Positions 10,997 through 23,400 of a stretch of DNA of 64,000 nt are shown here, one piece after another (position 1 is the stretch's first letter; each line of letters begins with the position of its first letter). Source of the stretch: Lindgomyces ingoldianus (Eukaryota; Ascomycota; Dothideomycetes; Pleosporales; Lindgomycetaceae); NCBI RefSeq assembly GCF_010093535.1, contig NW_022985163.1, positions 2,060,872 to 2,124,871 on the forward strand. The letters run 5' to 3'. Below the pieces are notes generated by a model. That model saw only the letters and a list, made by a program, of their open reading frames with translations. It made no database searches and was not told the origin of the DNA. The position numbers and the translations under genes were made by a program.

Positions 10997-13272
10997 TATG
11001 CTAATACCTTTAATAATGCATTACTAATTTATTAATAGCCTGTCCTACTAATATCTCTACTATAAGTAGAGATACTAACTGCCTAGTGTAGGCTAAGTTT
11101 ACAGATAATTCTTTTAAAAAGAATAAAAAATAGGTTATAAAGAAAGTTAAGAATAAGAATAAAAATAAAAATAAAGTTTAAGTCTAAGTCTTTTTAAATG
11201 CATTAAAAATGCATTTTTAATTAGTTATAACTATATAGAGAAATAAAAATATAGTTCTTTAGTATCTTAATAATGCATTATTAATACATTATTACTAGAC
11301 TTTTATCTATAACTTTATTCTTTTTTTCTATAAATCTAATTCTAATTGCTTATTCTATAGCCTAAGAGCCTTTACTGCTTCTTTTTTAATAATAGTTTAG
11401 TCTTTTTTTTTATTTTTTTATATTATCTTACTCTTAACTTATAGTTTACGCCTAGTTAAGATAATTTTAAAAAAACACTTATTAAAGAAGTAGAGTGCCT
11501 AATCTAAATTATTAGCAATCTATTCTTAATGTAAGAACAGAGCTCTGTACCACTACGCTAATACAACTAAAAAGGTGCGAATAATTAACCAACAGTTAAT
11601 TATTGCGTACAGAATAGTATATATACCTGTCGCACGTAAGCACCATCTTGGCCTTACACGTAAGCGCTATCCTGGCCTTACATTATCCCCCTTCTTAGCA
11701 GACGCATGTCCTAGGCGTCACATGACCTACCCGCAGCTTAGAGGCGCCTATGCGCATGTCTTAGTTACCGGCCAGAGGCTGACCACCTGCGGCCTAGAGG
11801 CGCGGGATAAATAACAACGCTTAGTGGCCCACGCCAGCTAAGCTATATACACTAGACCTTCTAGCAGCAACAATGTGGCGCTAGAAGAGGCTGCCTCACG
11901 TTTCAGTCTAAAAACTAGCTTAAAGCTAACTAAGGTGGGGGTTAAACACTAACTATACCCTACTGTTAGTTAATTATTATGTAAGGACAAAGCTTTATAC
12001 TACTACGCTAATACAACTAAAAAGGTGCAAATAATTAACTAACAGTTAATTATTGCGTACAGAATAGTATATATACCTGTCGCACGTAAGCACTATCTTA
12101 GCCTTACACATAAGCGCCATCCTAGCCTTACATTTAACCTATTAGTAATAGGTTATAGATTACTTTCTTATCTCTCTTAAATATTCTTTTTTTATAACTG
12201 TAATCTATTACTTATTACTCTAGATAAAAAGGCATTAGATAAGAAGTTAAGAAAGTTATTATTCTTATTTAAAGATAATTATTAACACTTTTAATTACAT
12301 GTTGTAAGTTCTTTTTTAAAAAGTGCTTTTAAAAAATAACATATTAGTAACGCATTAATAATAAATTAAGGTAATACTTACTCTCTTTATAATTTACTTT
12401 CTTATACTTATAGCTAAGAGTAGTAGATTTATATGTATAGCTAATTCTATACTAAGTTCTAACAGCTTTCTGTTAGTAATCTTATTAGTTAAAAATCTTA
12501 GCACTATTAAAGTTAGTAATATATTAATAATATATTAAAATTACTTACTAATAAATTACTTAAAAAAGGGATAACTGCCTGCCTATAAAGTTTAACTTAT
12601 AGTAAGTCTGCTCTGTAGCATTTATATTCTGTCTTGTTCTATCCTAGACAGCTAGATCTATGCTAGAACAGTACTTATTTACTCTACTATCTATAATAGA
12701 ATAGCGTTTATGTTTTGCCTAGTCTTAGACCTACTTAGTTACATTTAAGTCTTAATAAATTAGTAATAGATTAATAATAAATTATAAATACTTTACTATT
12801 AATAAGTAGATTATATAGAGCATAATACTTTTTAGTAGACTAGTAGTGTTAGAGGGACATTATCTAATGCTATAAAGATGTTAGCTATTAAGTTTCTTTT
12901 CTAATAATGTGTTCTATACTATGTTAGAAGTAAATTATATAGTAAATAATTAAATTCTTAGCATACTACTGCTACTCTTAGTGCTGTAGATCTATGCTTA
13001 TAAGATAGTAAGAAAATCCTAATATATTAGTAATGCATTTAAAATATAATAGGTTAGGTATACCTAGCATCTACTTTATATCTATATCTATTACTGTAAC
13101 TCTAAAACCCTCTTAGTAGATATAGAACTAGTAGATAGAAACCTAAAGAATTCTTAAAATAGTAAAAAAAAACATTAAAAACATTCTTTTATATAAAATA
13201 ACAGATTCTTAGTTAATAAATACCTAAGTAACTAAGTGTTATTACTATTTTATTAGAATTACATTCTAAACA
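10997..13272. other. AT-rich non-coding host sequence with periodic AT palindromes
   Basis: No open coding frame of note is present. Apart from the TRIM-like element at 11530-12132 it is very AT-rich with stops in all frames. A degenerate palindromic block around TTAGTAATGCATTAATAA recurs (near 11009, 11266, 11510, 12341, 12509, 12755 and 13021). The same block continues at 29335-30812 and at 32887. This sequence is the substrate into which the TRIM and pogo D inserted. Confidence 0.6.
11530..12132. mobile_element. TRIM-like miniature LTR retrotransposon (603 bp)
   Basis: Two direct repeats of exactly 153 bp (11530-11682 and 11980-12132) both start TGTAAG and end CCTTACA, giving TG...CA termini. 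The flanking 5-mers are CTTAA (11525-11529) and TTTAA (12133-12137), a duplication with one C-to-T difference. Each LTR holds a smaller internal repeat around CGTAAGC...GGCCTTACA. The 297-bp interior (11683-11979) is clearly richer in G+C than its surroundings and encodes no recognisable gag or pol. A short open frame (11575-11814) crosses the LTR boundary and looks accidental. Size and structure fit a TRIM; the orientation is not clear. Confidence 0.72.
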
Positions 13273-14610
13273 TAACGTACTTCATGGGCGAGTTGCTTAC
13301 ACACCTAAGTTGCTTACTTTTGCTAAGACTCTACTACACTACTCTTTCTACACTAATGTATTTCTAATAACACTACTTAAATATGTTAAAGAAACATTAG
13401 ATATAGCTTACACTTTAGGCTTTTAAATAAGACACAACACTTTTTAACTAACATGCTGTAGCTATCTATAGAGTTTTTTAAAAGATAATAAGCAACTAAC
13501 GCGCTAAATAACTTTTCTAAGCTAATTATATAGCTAACTTACAGAAGCTAGATAATAATAAAAAGTAAGTAATTATTTAGCACATACTTAAGCTAAATGC
13601 GTAAGGATTTCCCCCCTAGCTAGTAGCTATAGCTAATATAGCTAATTCTTTGCATGCTAAGCATAATATAGGCTATATTAGCATAAACTAGCTTAATATG
13701 TTTATTAAGTGTTACTTAAAGCTTAAAGTAAAGTTTAAGTGTAAGTATAACTATAAAAAAGCTTTTTATAAAAATCTTATAGTAATTTAAAGCTAGTTTA
13801 ACTTTATAAAGAATATTAAAGCTACGAATAGCATTTAAAATAACAATATGTACAACTTTAATAAGATAAAGTTTATAATAGGCTAGATATCTACTAGAGC
13901 AGTTATTACAAGTTTAGAGAGATAAAGACAGCTAAAAGCAGTCTAGCTAGGTAACTAGAAGTAGACAACAGCTATCTAGGGCATTAATGCTAAAAGATAG
14001 GCTATTTTACTTTTTATTATTTTTTAAGGTAGCAACTACTTTTTAAACTAGTATAAAAAGGAAAATCTACTTTAGGATTAAGTTATTGTAATCTCTAAGC
14101 ACAGCTAGACTACTAATTAGCTTAGTTTAGACTAGTTAAAGCACTTTAACGCGCATATAAAAAAGCATACTATTAGTAGCTACTATCTGCTAGTTATTAA
14201 CAGCTATAAGAGCTATAGCTTAATTTATTTTTAGTAATACTATAAGAATAATAAGATTATTACTATTTATATACCTTTTTACTTATTACACTTTTTATAG
14301 CTACTTAATGTAGGTTGTTTTACTTCTTTAAAAAAAGTGTATAAGCGCTAAGCTAAAAACTTTATATGTAACTAGATTACCTATATTATAAAAATAAAGT
14401 TCCTGCTATGCTTTAAAGCAGCTTATAATGCTATAATTACTTTTAGTAATATCTAAAAAGAGTTTTAAGGCGCTAGATTAGTTCCTTTTAACTTATAATA
14501 AGTTATAATAAGCTTTAATGTAAAGTTGCGCACTTTATTACTACTACTACTTATATATAACAAGCCCTAGCAGTTGTAAACTGTAAGTAATACTTTAAAA
14601 CTTAGGTTAT

Positions 14611-14890
14611 TGTTAAATAGGCTCTAACAGCTAGCTGCTTATGGTATAAGCACTTAAGTAGCAAGAGTAAGAGTGGTGTACAGTGTGCACAGCGTATAAG
14701 GTAAGTAAGGTAAGGGCAACATGTTTCTAGTTTTATTGCTCTTGTCTTTTCTTTGTATAGAGGAAAAAGAGGATATCTAAATGTTTACGCACAGAGGTTT
14801 ACACATAAGCATTATGTAACATAGATACATGATCCTGCTTATGCGTAATTACTTATATCTAGAACATAACACTGCTGCTGTGTATAGACA
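14611..14890 (-). repeat. Copia-2 left LTR (3' LTR on the minus strand, 280 bp)
   Basis: It is a direct repeat of 28308-28587. The outer edge (14611 onward) keeps C and G positions, while the inner part is RIP-mutated. A purine-rich tract on the minus strand precedes it near 14895-14915. Confidence 0.9.
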
Positions 14891-17800
14891 CTAGCAACTT
14901 TTCTTTTTATCTAAAAAGTTGCCTTTTGTACATGTTACCTCTCTTCTGTCTATATAAGTCTATCTAATTACATTCTACCTTTACTCTACCCCTATTTATT
15001 AGGACTTGCCTTAGTAATGCTGTATGTTAAGATAGGCTAGTTATGCTATGTAAATAGCTTTTTTTTTCTTTATCTTTTGCTTTCTAAGCCTTGCTGTACA
15101 ATCCCCTAGCTCTTTTCTCTTTTTATATAGTGCTAGCAGTAATAGATCCTTATAATAAGAAAAATAAGTGTGTATAATACAAAAAAATAAAATAAAAAAA
15201 AATAGGCCTTATATAAAGGTGTTGTTAGTTTAGTTAGTGTAAGGCATCTTTACACATAAGATCTAGCTAGTCTACAGATGCTTCTATCTAGATAGAGAGG
15301 CAGTTAGTTAGGACTAATAATTAAAAAGCCTAGTTTAGTATTTTCTTTATACATACATCTACTAAGTTGTCTTTACTATTAATTTACTTAATTTTAGTAA
15401 TTTCTTTTTTCTTATATAATTTACAGAGTAACATAATGTTAATTATAAGTTACTTTTTACTAGTAGTGCCTAGCTTAATAAAGTAATTATATAAAGACTT
15501 TAAATTTATGTAGATTACTACTAAAATTAGTAGCAGTTTAAGTGTTTATATAATTTACTATAAAGTTATACTAAAAGTAATTATATTATTAAACTTTTTA
15601 ACTATTTTATATAGTTTACTAGTAAGAACACTTCTAGTTACTCTTTTACACTTAGTAGAATTCTAGTGTATAATGTTGCCTAGTATTTTAAAGTAGTTAC
15701 TTTACTTTATATAGTTTTTATTACTTAATATAATTAAGAATTTTAGCTATAAGCTAAGGTTTTTATTATTAGTAAATAATTTATTTATAAAGATAAACAG
15801 CTTTACATAATTAAGCTGTAATAGTAAGAAAGTAAGACTGCGCTTACTATTATCTATCTACTATTAGATTTATGTGTTAAGTGTGTTAATATTATTATGT
15901 AAAAAGTTTATAGTTTATATAGTAATAAAAAGGTTAAATGCTGCCTCTAGTTAACATATAAATATAATGTATACTTTTTTTACATGTTACTTAATATATT
16001 ATTATGCAGCATCTTTGTCTTTTAAGTTAATTATATAAAAGTAGCTTACTTATTCTTTTTAAGTAAAAACTACTATATTATGTGTAAGTTTAATCCTTCT
16101 GCTGTTAAACTTAATAGGCTGCTTTTTTACTAAAATAGTTTTACCTTTTACATAAAACTTTGCTTTTTATAGTTTCTTTTTTTCTCTTTACATAAAATTC
16201 TTTATTATAATGCTTAAAGTATTATCTATTTATAAGCTAGTAATACTAAAAGTGTGCTCTTTTTTATTAGTAATTAAGAGGTAAAAGTTGTATAAAAAAA
16301 TGTACATGCGCAGCTTTTCTTTATAGTAGTTATAGTATGTCTAAAACTAATACAGTCCTAATTTAGTAGCTCTATATAAGAGTTGTACAACCTAGAGTAT
16401 TATATTTAGTAGAAAGCTCTAGCACATCTCCTTTAGTAGCTTTGCGTACAGCGTGCGCATAAGCTTATTTATTAATTAAATGTATACTTATGTAATATTA
16501 TGTAGTTTAAAATACATTTTATATATAGCTTTTAGGCTTACTTTTATAGCTAAGAGTAGTCTTTAGCTTATTCTCTAGATAGTTAGTAACTAAGTAAGAA
16601 TTTCTTTTTTTTTTTTATTTAAGTAGCTAGTAAACACTAGGCAGAATTTCTTATATAGTTAGGTTATTTTGCCTTTTACTTTTTATATAAGGTAGAGGTT
16701 AAAAATCTAACTTTTATACTTTATTAAGTTATACACTATAACCTTAAAAGTGCTATTAGTAATTAGAGTGTTTATCTCTATATAGTCTAATTTTTTAAAT
16801 AGCTTTCTAAGTATAGTAATTACACTGTCTATATAGAGCTTAATAAATAAGGCCTAATTATCCTTTTTCTTTTAGGTTAGAAATACCTAGTCTAGACTTT
16901 ATGCAGGTTTCTTTTACTTTTTACTTTTTCTAGTATCTATATCTTTCTTTTACACTAGTGCAGCATTGCTATCCTAAGGGGCTTAGTCTGTAGTAGGCTT
17001 TAGTTCTACCTTTATAACATTTTTATAAGGCTATTCTTTTTTTCTTTTTTTTAAAGAATCCCTTTATATAGAGATTAGTTTATCTAGGTTATCTATTATA
17101 AGTAGGTTGTCTTTTTTTTTTTTTTATAGTACAGTTTAACCTGTGTACATTAGAGCTTTAGTAGGCTATTTTTTCTCTTAATAATAATGTCTCTTTCTTT
17201 AATGCTTTTAATTTTATATAGGCTAGTCTAGCTTTTTTTCTCTCTTTATGCTATAATCTCTAAGCTAAGAGGGAAGTTAAAAACTTTATGTGTTATAAAG
17301 CTATTATAAGTGTTAATTATATAATTAATGTTTACTTTTACATAGTCTTTTTAAAGTATCTTTATTACCTTTTATACTGCGCTTGCTTATGTAATAATGT
17401 TTAGTAATAGTAGAAAGTCTAGGTTAATTTTTAAGTATACTCTAAAAACTAGCAGCGTAGGTACTAGACTGTGTGGGCTAGCTGTGTTGTTTAGAGCCTT
17501 AACTGCTATCTATAGAATAGCCTTATTATCTATATAGTTACTTAGCTTAGTCTTTAGGATGTTAAACACTTGTTAGAGAGGTGTGTGTGCGCACTTAACT
17601 TTTCTAACTGCCTAATGTGCTTCTATAGGCATCTACTTACATGTAGCTCTTATAATCTTTATATAAGCTTAAAAATCTTTTAAAGCAAAGTTTATACTAA
17701 GGTTATACACAATATAGTCTAAAGGTTCTTAATAAGTGTTAATCTAGCATTTGCATAGTGCATCCTAGGTATCTTGTGCAGACATAGATTTTAGAAATGT

Positions 17801-19882
17801 AGTAGCTTAAAATAATATGTCTATATTAATAACATGTAAGACATTTTTATTATTAATTTATATAACATTAATAACAACTTTATAGTTAAAGTAAGTGTTA
17901 TTTTTAATTATAAACTTAAATTTTTATAAGGCCTAGTTATATAATTAGCAGAGGTAGTAGAACTTCTTAATCTTTTCTAGCACTACAGCATTAATGTTGT
18001 AGCTAGCGCTAGTTAGCATCTTCTAGAGTTTTTTTATGTAAGGGTGTCTAAATTAGCAGTAGAGGTAGTAAAGTTTTAATTTAGTAAAAAAAAACATAGA
18101 TTCTTTCTTACTAATATTAAAAAAAAAGTGTTCTTATTTTTATATAATAAGGATAGTAGTTTTGTCTTTATATATAATAATATTTAAAATGTTGTTAAAG
18201 TATGCTCTAAGTTAGTTAGCATCTGCTAGTAATAGTAAGAATAGTGTTAAAGTCTCTAGAATGTAGTATATAACTAGACTAATTAGGTTCTAGATTTATA
18301 TAGTACTAATTAATTTTTTTAGTGTCTAGCCTTTAAAGCTAATATCTGTTTAGCTAGGTGTCTAATTAATTTCTATATATAAGTTCTCTTATATGTACGC
18401 CTTAAGTTAAGACTTGCTAACAGTAGAGATCTTTACTGCGCCTATGTCTTATAGTTTGCCTTAGTATACTATATAGTATTAGTTGTTAAGGATAAACTGC
18501 TTAGCATATTTCTTAGGTTTAATGCTATAGATGTCCTCTTCTGTTACACAGTATAGATAAGTAGTAAAGGTAAAGTAGTTAACAGCTTTTTTAGTATCTT
18601 TACTCTTTTATTTTATTTTTTTTATATTATGCAAATTATTCTCTTTCTTAAAGTAACTTTTAAAGTTTTAGATATACAAAGTAATAGCTTTACATAATAA
18701 AGTCTTATTATAGAAATCTTTATATAAGGCAACGTACTAGTTCTTTGCTTATGTATAGTTATTATAAGGGTAGTTTAATAACTAACATTTTTTTTTATAG
18801 CAGATAAAGCACTTTTTTGTCTATGTACAGTTGTCTCTAGATTGTAGCCTAAACCTAAATAGAGATCTTCTACATTGTTCTTTTCTATGTAAAGAGAGGC
18901 TTCCTTTTTATTATGTAGACTTTTGTTATGCAGAGTTGTATTAGTAGTCTATATAGTATGCATTAGGCAGTTCTTAGAGGTATTAGTTTACCCTTTAGTC
19001 TATAGTAACTTAGAGTAATGCCTGTAGGTTGCTAAATAAGGCTTTATATAAAGGCTTAATAGTAAACATAGTATGTTCTAGTTCTAGTTATCTTTAACAG
19101 GCTTGTATAATAGCAGTGTGCAGTAAAACATCTCTTTAAAATTTTATTTTTAGTGCCTTTTATGTAAGTGTAAGCTTGTTAATTATTATTTTAAAAACTT
19201 TATATAAACTTTTATTAAAGTTTTCTTATTAGCATTATGTAAAAGTTATTATTATTTAGTCTATCTAGTACTAGCTATAGTTTACATTAGTGTTAAAGTA
19301 ACTGCTTAAGGTGTTGTACAAATGCTTTTAGTTATGTCTAGGGCTAATGTTGTGCATATAGTACATATTTGCCTAACTTTTTAGAATATCTAGAAAGATG
19401 TCTATATACTAAGTTTTCTAGATATCTAGCTATTAATATAGATTAATAAAGATTCTTATTTTATTTATAAGAATGTTGTATAGTTAACTTATATAGTTAT
19501 TATTTTTTTTTTATGCTTTTTAAAATTATATAATTTTGTCTACTAAAAGTTTTTCTTTAGCAGTTTCTTTTTAAGGTAGAAGTTTGTACAGGTTGTAATG
19601 TAGTATAGATTGTGCAGGTAGTATTAGTAGTGCATACACTACTGCAGGCGGTGGTGTGTACAATTAAGGGTGTAGAGCAGGCGTTAGGTAGGGTGGCATG
19701 TATTGTTTGTACAGTAATTAGTGTAGTGCTAGCTAAGGTGTAAGAGCAGGTAATGCTAGTACATTTAGTGTTAATAGTAGTATTATGTTTAGTCTACTTC
19801 TGTGCAGAGCCTTATATAGTAATAAAAGTTATATATAAAGCTTTTTTAGTGCAATTGCCTTTTCTTGTGCTATATTATATAG
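14891..19882 (-). pseudogene. Copia-2 pol/gag relic (downstream part)
   Basis: This AT-rich relic has no open frame. Minus-strand reading through stops gives the integrase-like and RNase H-like blocks described for Copia-2. The 18-19.8 kb part presumably holds gag and the start of pol but shows no motif I can name. The G+C is a little higher at 19600-19770. Confidence 0.55.
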
Positions 19883-20469
19883 TGTTACAATCCTTACTCT
19901 GGGGAAATAGTGTTTTCCGGAGTACAACGGCCTATATTAGTATTAGTAGAAAGAGGGTGAGAACTTAGCTGGATCAGGTGTACAGTCTGTCAAGCAGAGT
20001 GAGGGGTAGTTAGGGTTTAGGAGGCAGGCTGTGGTTTGTCCCTATAGCTGTATAAGTAGCTAGGTATTACTAGTCAGGTAGACAAGGGTTAGAGGTATAT
20101 ATGTTATAAGATATACAAGGCAGCTAAATCCTCTTTAGAAAGGATTTAAGCTTCTTAGTCTATTATAAAGAATAAACTAAACATTAATCACAACCTTCTA
20201 ACTATAGTTAGGATTAAGACTATATACATAGTAGTTGCATGCTTACATGCTTGCATGCTGTTTTCCTTTATAGCCTGTAAGCGCGTAAGCCTGCAATACC
20301 TTATTAGATAGCGCATTCTGCTAAGCATTTATCTATAAGATAGCGCTATTCTTCTTCTGTTTAGTTGTAAGGTCTGCTAATTGCAGGGTTAACTGTCTTC
20401 TATCTGCTGTGCTTAGGGCTGTGTGTAATAGCAAGCTAAGTTATTATAGTCTATTTATTAGCTGTAACA
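19883..20469 (-). repeat. Gypsy-2 left LTR (587 bp)
   Basis: On the minus strand this is the 3' LTR. Its outer (left) end keeps GGGG and CCGG, whereas its inner end is mutated (TAGTCTATTTATTAGC against CAGTCTGTTTGTTAGC in the right copy). Confidence 0.93.
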
Positions 20470-23400
20470 CGCAGGCTTCTCTCTTAGTTAGCGTCCTTAC
20501 TGTTACATTCTTTCTGCTATAAGTGTTAGGTTCTCTTTTTAACTAGTGCGTGTCCTTCTGTAAATGCCTAACATATGCTTATCTTTTTTAACTATGCTTT
20601 ATTAGGTTTACTGTCTTTCTGCCTTTATTTATTATCTCTAGACTGTTGCTTAACTTAATCTACTCTATTATATAAAGATGCGTCCTTACAGCGCTTACTG
20701 CTTAAGCAGTTCCTCTTACATAATGTCCTTATTATTAGACAAGTGTGTAGAATATGTTTAAAAAGGGTGTTATTATAATGCGTTTGTGTTAAATGTGTTT
20801 TAAAATTATTTAGAAAAGAAGTAAAAAAGATTATAAGTAGAGTTGCAGAAGGCTTAATAAGATAAAATACGTAAAAAAAAGAAGTCCTTAGCGCACTTAT
20901 AATTCTCTGTAGCTTATTAAAAGAGGGCGTAGAAGCAACTTAATCTTTTAGCAGATTAAAAAGTAAAATATTTAAAAAAAGACCTCTTATCCCTAGATAA
21001 GCTTAAAGCGCTTAAGGCAGAGGCAGCAGGTCTTTCTCCTCCTTAGCCTGTTTTAAAGAGTTAGGGGCTTCCCACATTGCAGCTAGCTAATGTAGTAGTA
21101 GCTTTAGTTAATAAAAATGTTTTTTAGTTGCAGGAACTTTTGCCTAGGTAGTTTAACCTAGGAGGCGCAAGTAATACTTTTATAGCGCCTTCTAGGCGTT
21201 CTGTAAGTTTGTAACAGGTTCCTAGGTGTTTTTATAAGTTAGGTATCTTACTTATTTTATTAAGTAATAATCTTCTTTATTATCTAATATCTTTTTAACT
21301 TTGTATTTAAGTTCCTTCTTGTCTTATCCCTAGGTTACTAACAGGATGTTCTTAGGTGCTAGCTCTAGCTTAGAAACGTAGAACTACAGGAAGATTTTTA
21401 TATCTTTTAGTAGTTTAAGTTTGCATGCTCTTAGGTAGGTTTAAATAACTTTATAGAGTCTTATTTGTTTTTTTAGCTAGTTTTTATACTAGTCTAAAGT
21501 TTTTAAGATTTATAGTATCTAAATATACATAATTATAGGGATGTATTTCTAGTGCTATTTACTAGTGCTAATTTACTAATGCTTTTATAGCTTTAACTAC
21601 TATCTAAGCTTTTTTACTTAATTTTTAATGTATTTCTAATAGTTATGTTGTTTAATTTAAGGCCTTTAGCAAGTCTGTTAGCTAGGTTCTAGAAAGCTTG
21701 TATCTGTAGGGGTAGCTAAAGTTTGCCTTATATAGGGTTACCTTAGTTAAGGCAAACTGTGTAGTGTTAATAGCTAACTAAGCTATTAGCAACTATTCTA
21801 GCTAGTCTGTTTACTTATAAGAAATGTACTTTTACAAGTACTTTTCTATTTCTGCGTTTATTTATTCTGTCTGCCTATCTGTTTAGGGGTAGTAGGCTAT
21901 AAAGAGTTTATAGGTTATTTTAAAGTGTTAAATTATAGTTATCTAATACTTACTAGTAAAAAGTTTGTCTTTATCTAAAATAATAATCTATAGGCATCTG
22001 TAAGTTGCAAAGAGATTCTTTTTTATTTTAAATATAAATTCTTTTGCTGTTATGCTTTTTTCTGTTGCCTATATAAGAACAAACTTTATAGTTTTATTAA
22101 CTATTACTGCAACTATGTTGTAGAGCCTTTCTATACTAGGTTTACAGAATAGTAGTAGTCCTGTTATAAAGTCTATAGTTATTATAGTCTAAAGTTGTTT
22201 AGGTGCTGCAATTAGTTAAAGTTATCTATATAGTTTATGTCTTTAGAGGTTGTTTTTGTTGCACAGGTTGCATTCTTATAGTACTTTAGTGCATAAGTGT
22301 TTTAATTATAGGATGTCTCTAAAAATTACTTTCTTTATTTTCTTTTAGAGTAATCCTATTCTAGGGTGCCTAAACATTAGGGCCTTATAATATTCTTTAA
22401 TAAGGTTTTTTTATCTATGTTTAGTAATTATTAGAGAATAGATTAGTCCTTTTAGTTTAGGTCTATTATATACTAGACCTTAGTTAGTTTTCTTAAAGAT
22501 TGCAAATTCCTCTATGTCTTCCTCTAGTTTATTAAAATAGTTAGAACGTCTACTAAGGATGTCTACTTGCTAGTTGCTACTTCTAGGGATGTGCTTAATA
22601 ATAAAGTTAAACTATGCTAGCTCTATTACCTATTATATATGTATTAAAGAGAGTTTCTTTATTATTAAAAAGGTTACTAAGTTAGCATAGTTAGTGTAGA
22701 TAATAAATTATTATCTAAGTCTTTGCAATTTAACTTCCTAATTTTTATAAGCGTTAACTATAGCCTTAAGCTCTTTATCTAGTATAGTGTATTTCTGTTC
22801 TGCAAGGGCAAACTTTGCTAAATAGTATGCTACTAGGTGCTAGTAGCTGTTTTCTTGCTTTTGTAAAAGAGCAGCCCCTTTAGCTTGTTTTAAGACGTTA
22901 GTGTGTACTTTAGTTTTAAAAGTTAAGTTATACATCTAAAAGACTAGGTAGCTAGTAATAACTTTTTTTAATTTCTTAAAAAATTAATTTATTTTAGTTG
23001 TTTACTAGAACTTATGTAACGCTTTTTCTTTTATTATAGCATTAGTAAGTAGGAGTGCTATTTTAGAGTAGTCCTTAATTATTCTTCGCACATAGCCTAT
23101 TAGTCTAAGAAATCCTCTAATTTCTGTAACAGATTTAGGTACAGGCTATTTAAGTACTTTAGCTATTTTCTTTAAGTCTATTTTTATCTAATCTTAGTTT
23201 ATAATAAATCCTAGGTACTTAGTTTTTTATATGTTAAATTTATATTTCTCTAGCTAGAGGTGTAGACTGTACTGTCTAAGGCGTTCTAATATAAGTTTTA
23301 CCTTTAATATGTAGTTATTGCAGCTTTCCTTAGTGTATATTAATATGTTGTTAAGGTATACTAATATAAATATATTAAGGTATAGATTTAAGGCTGTATT

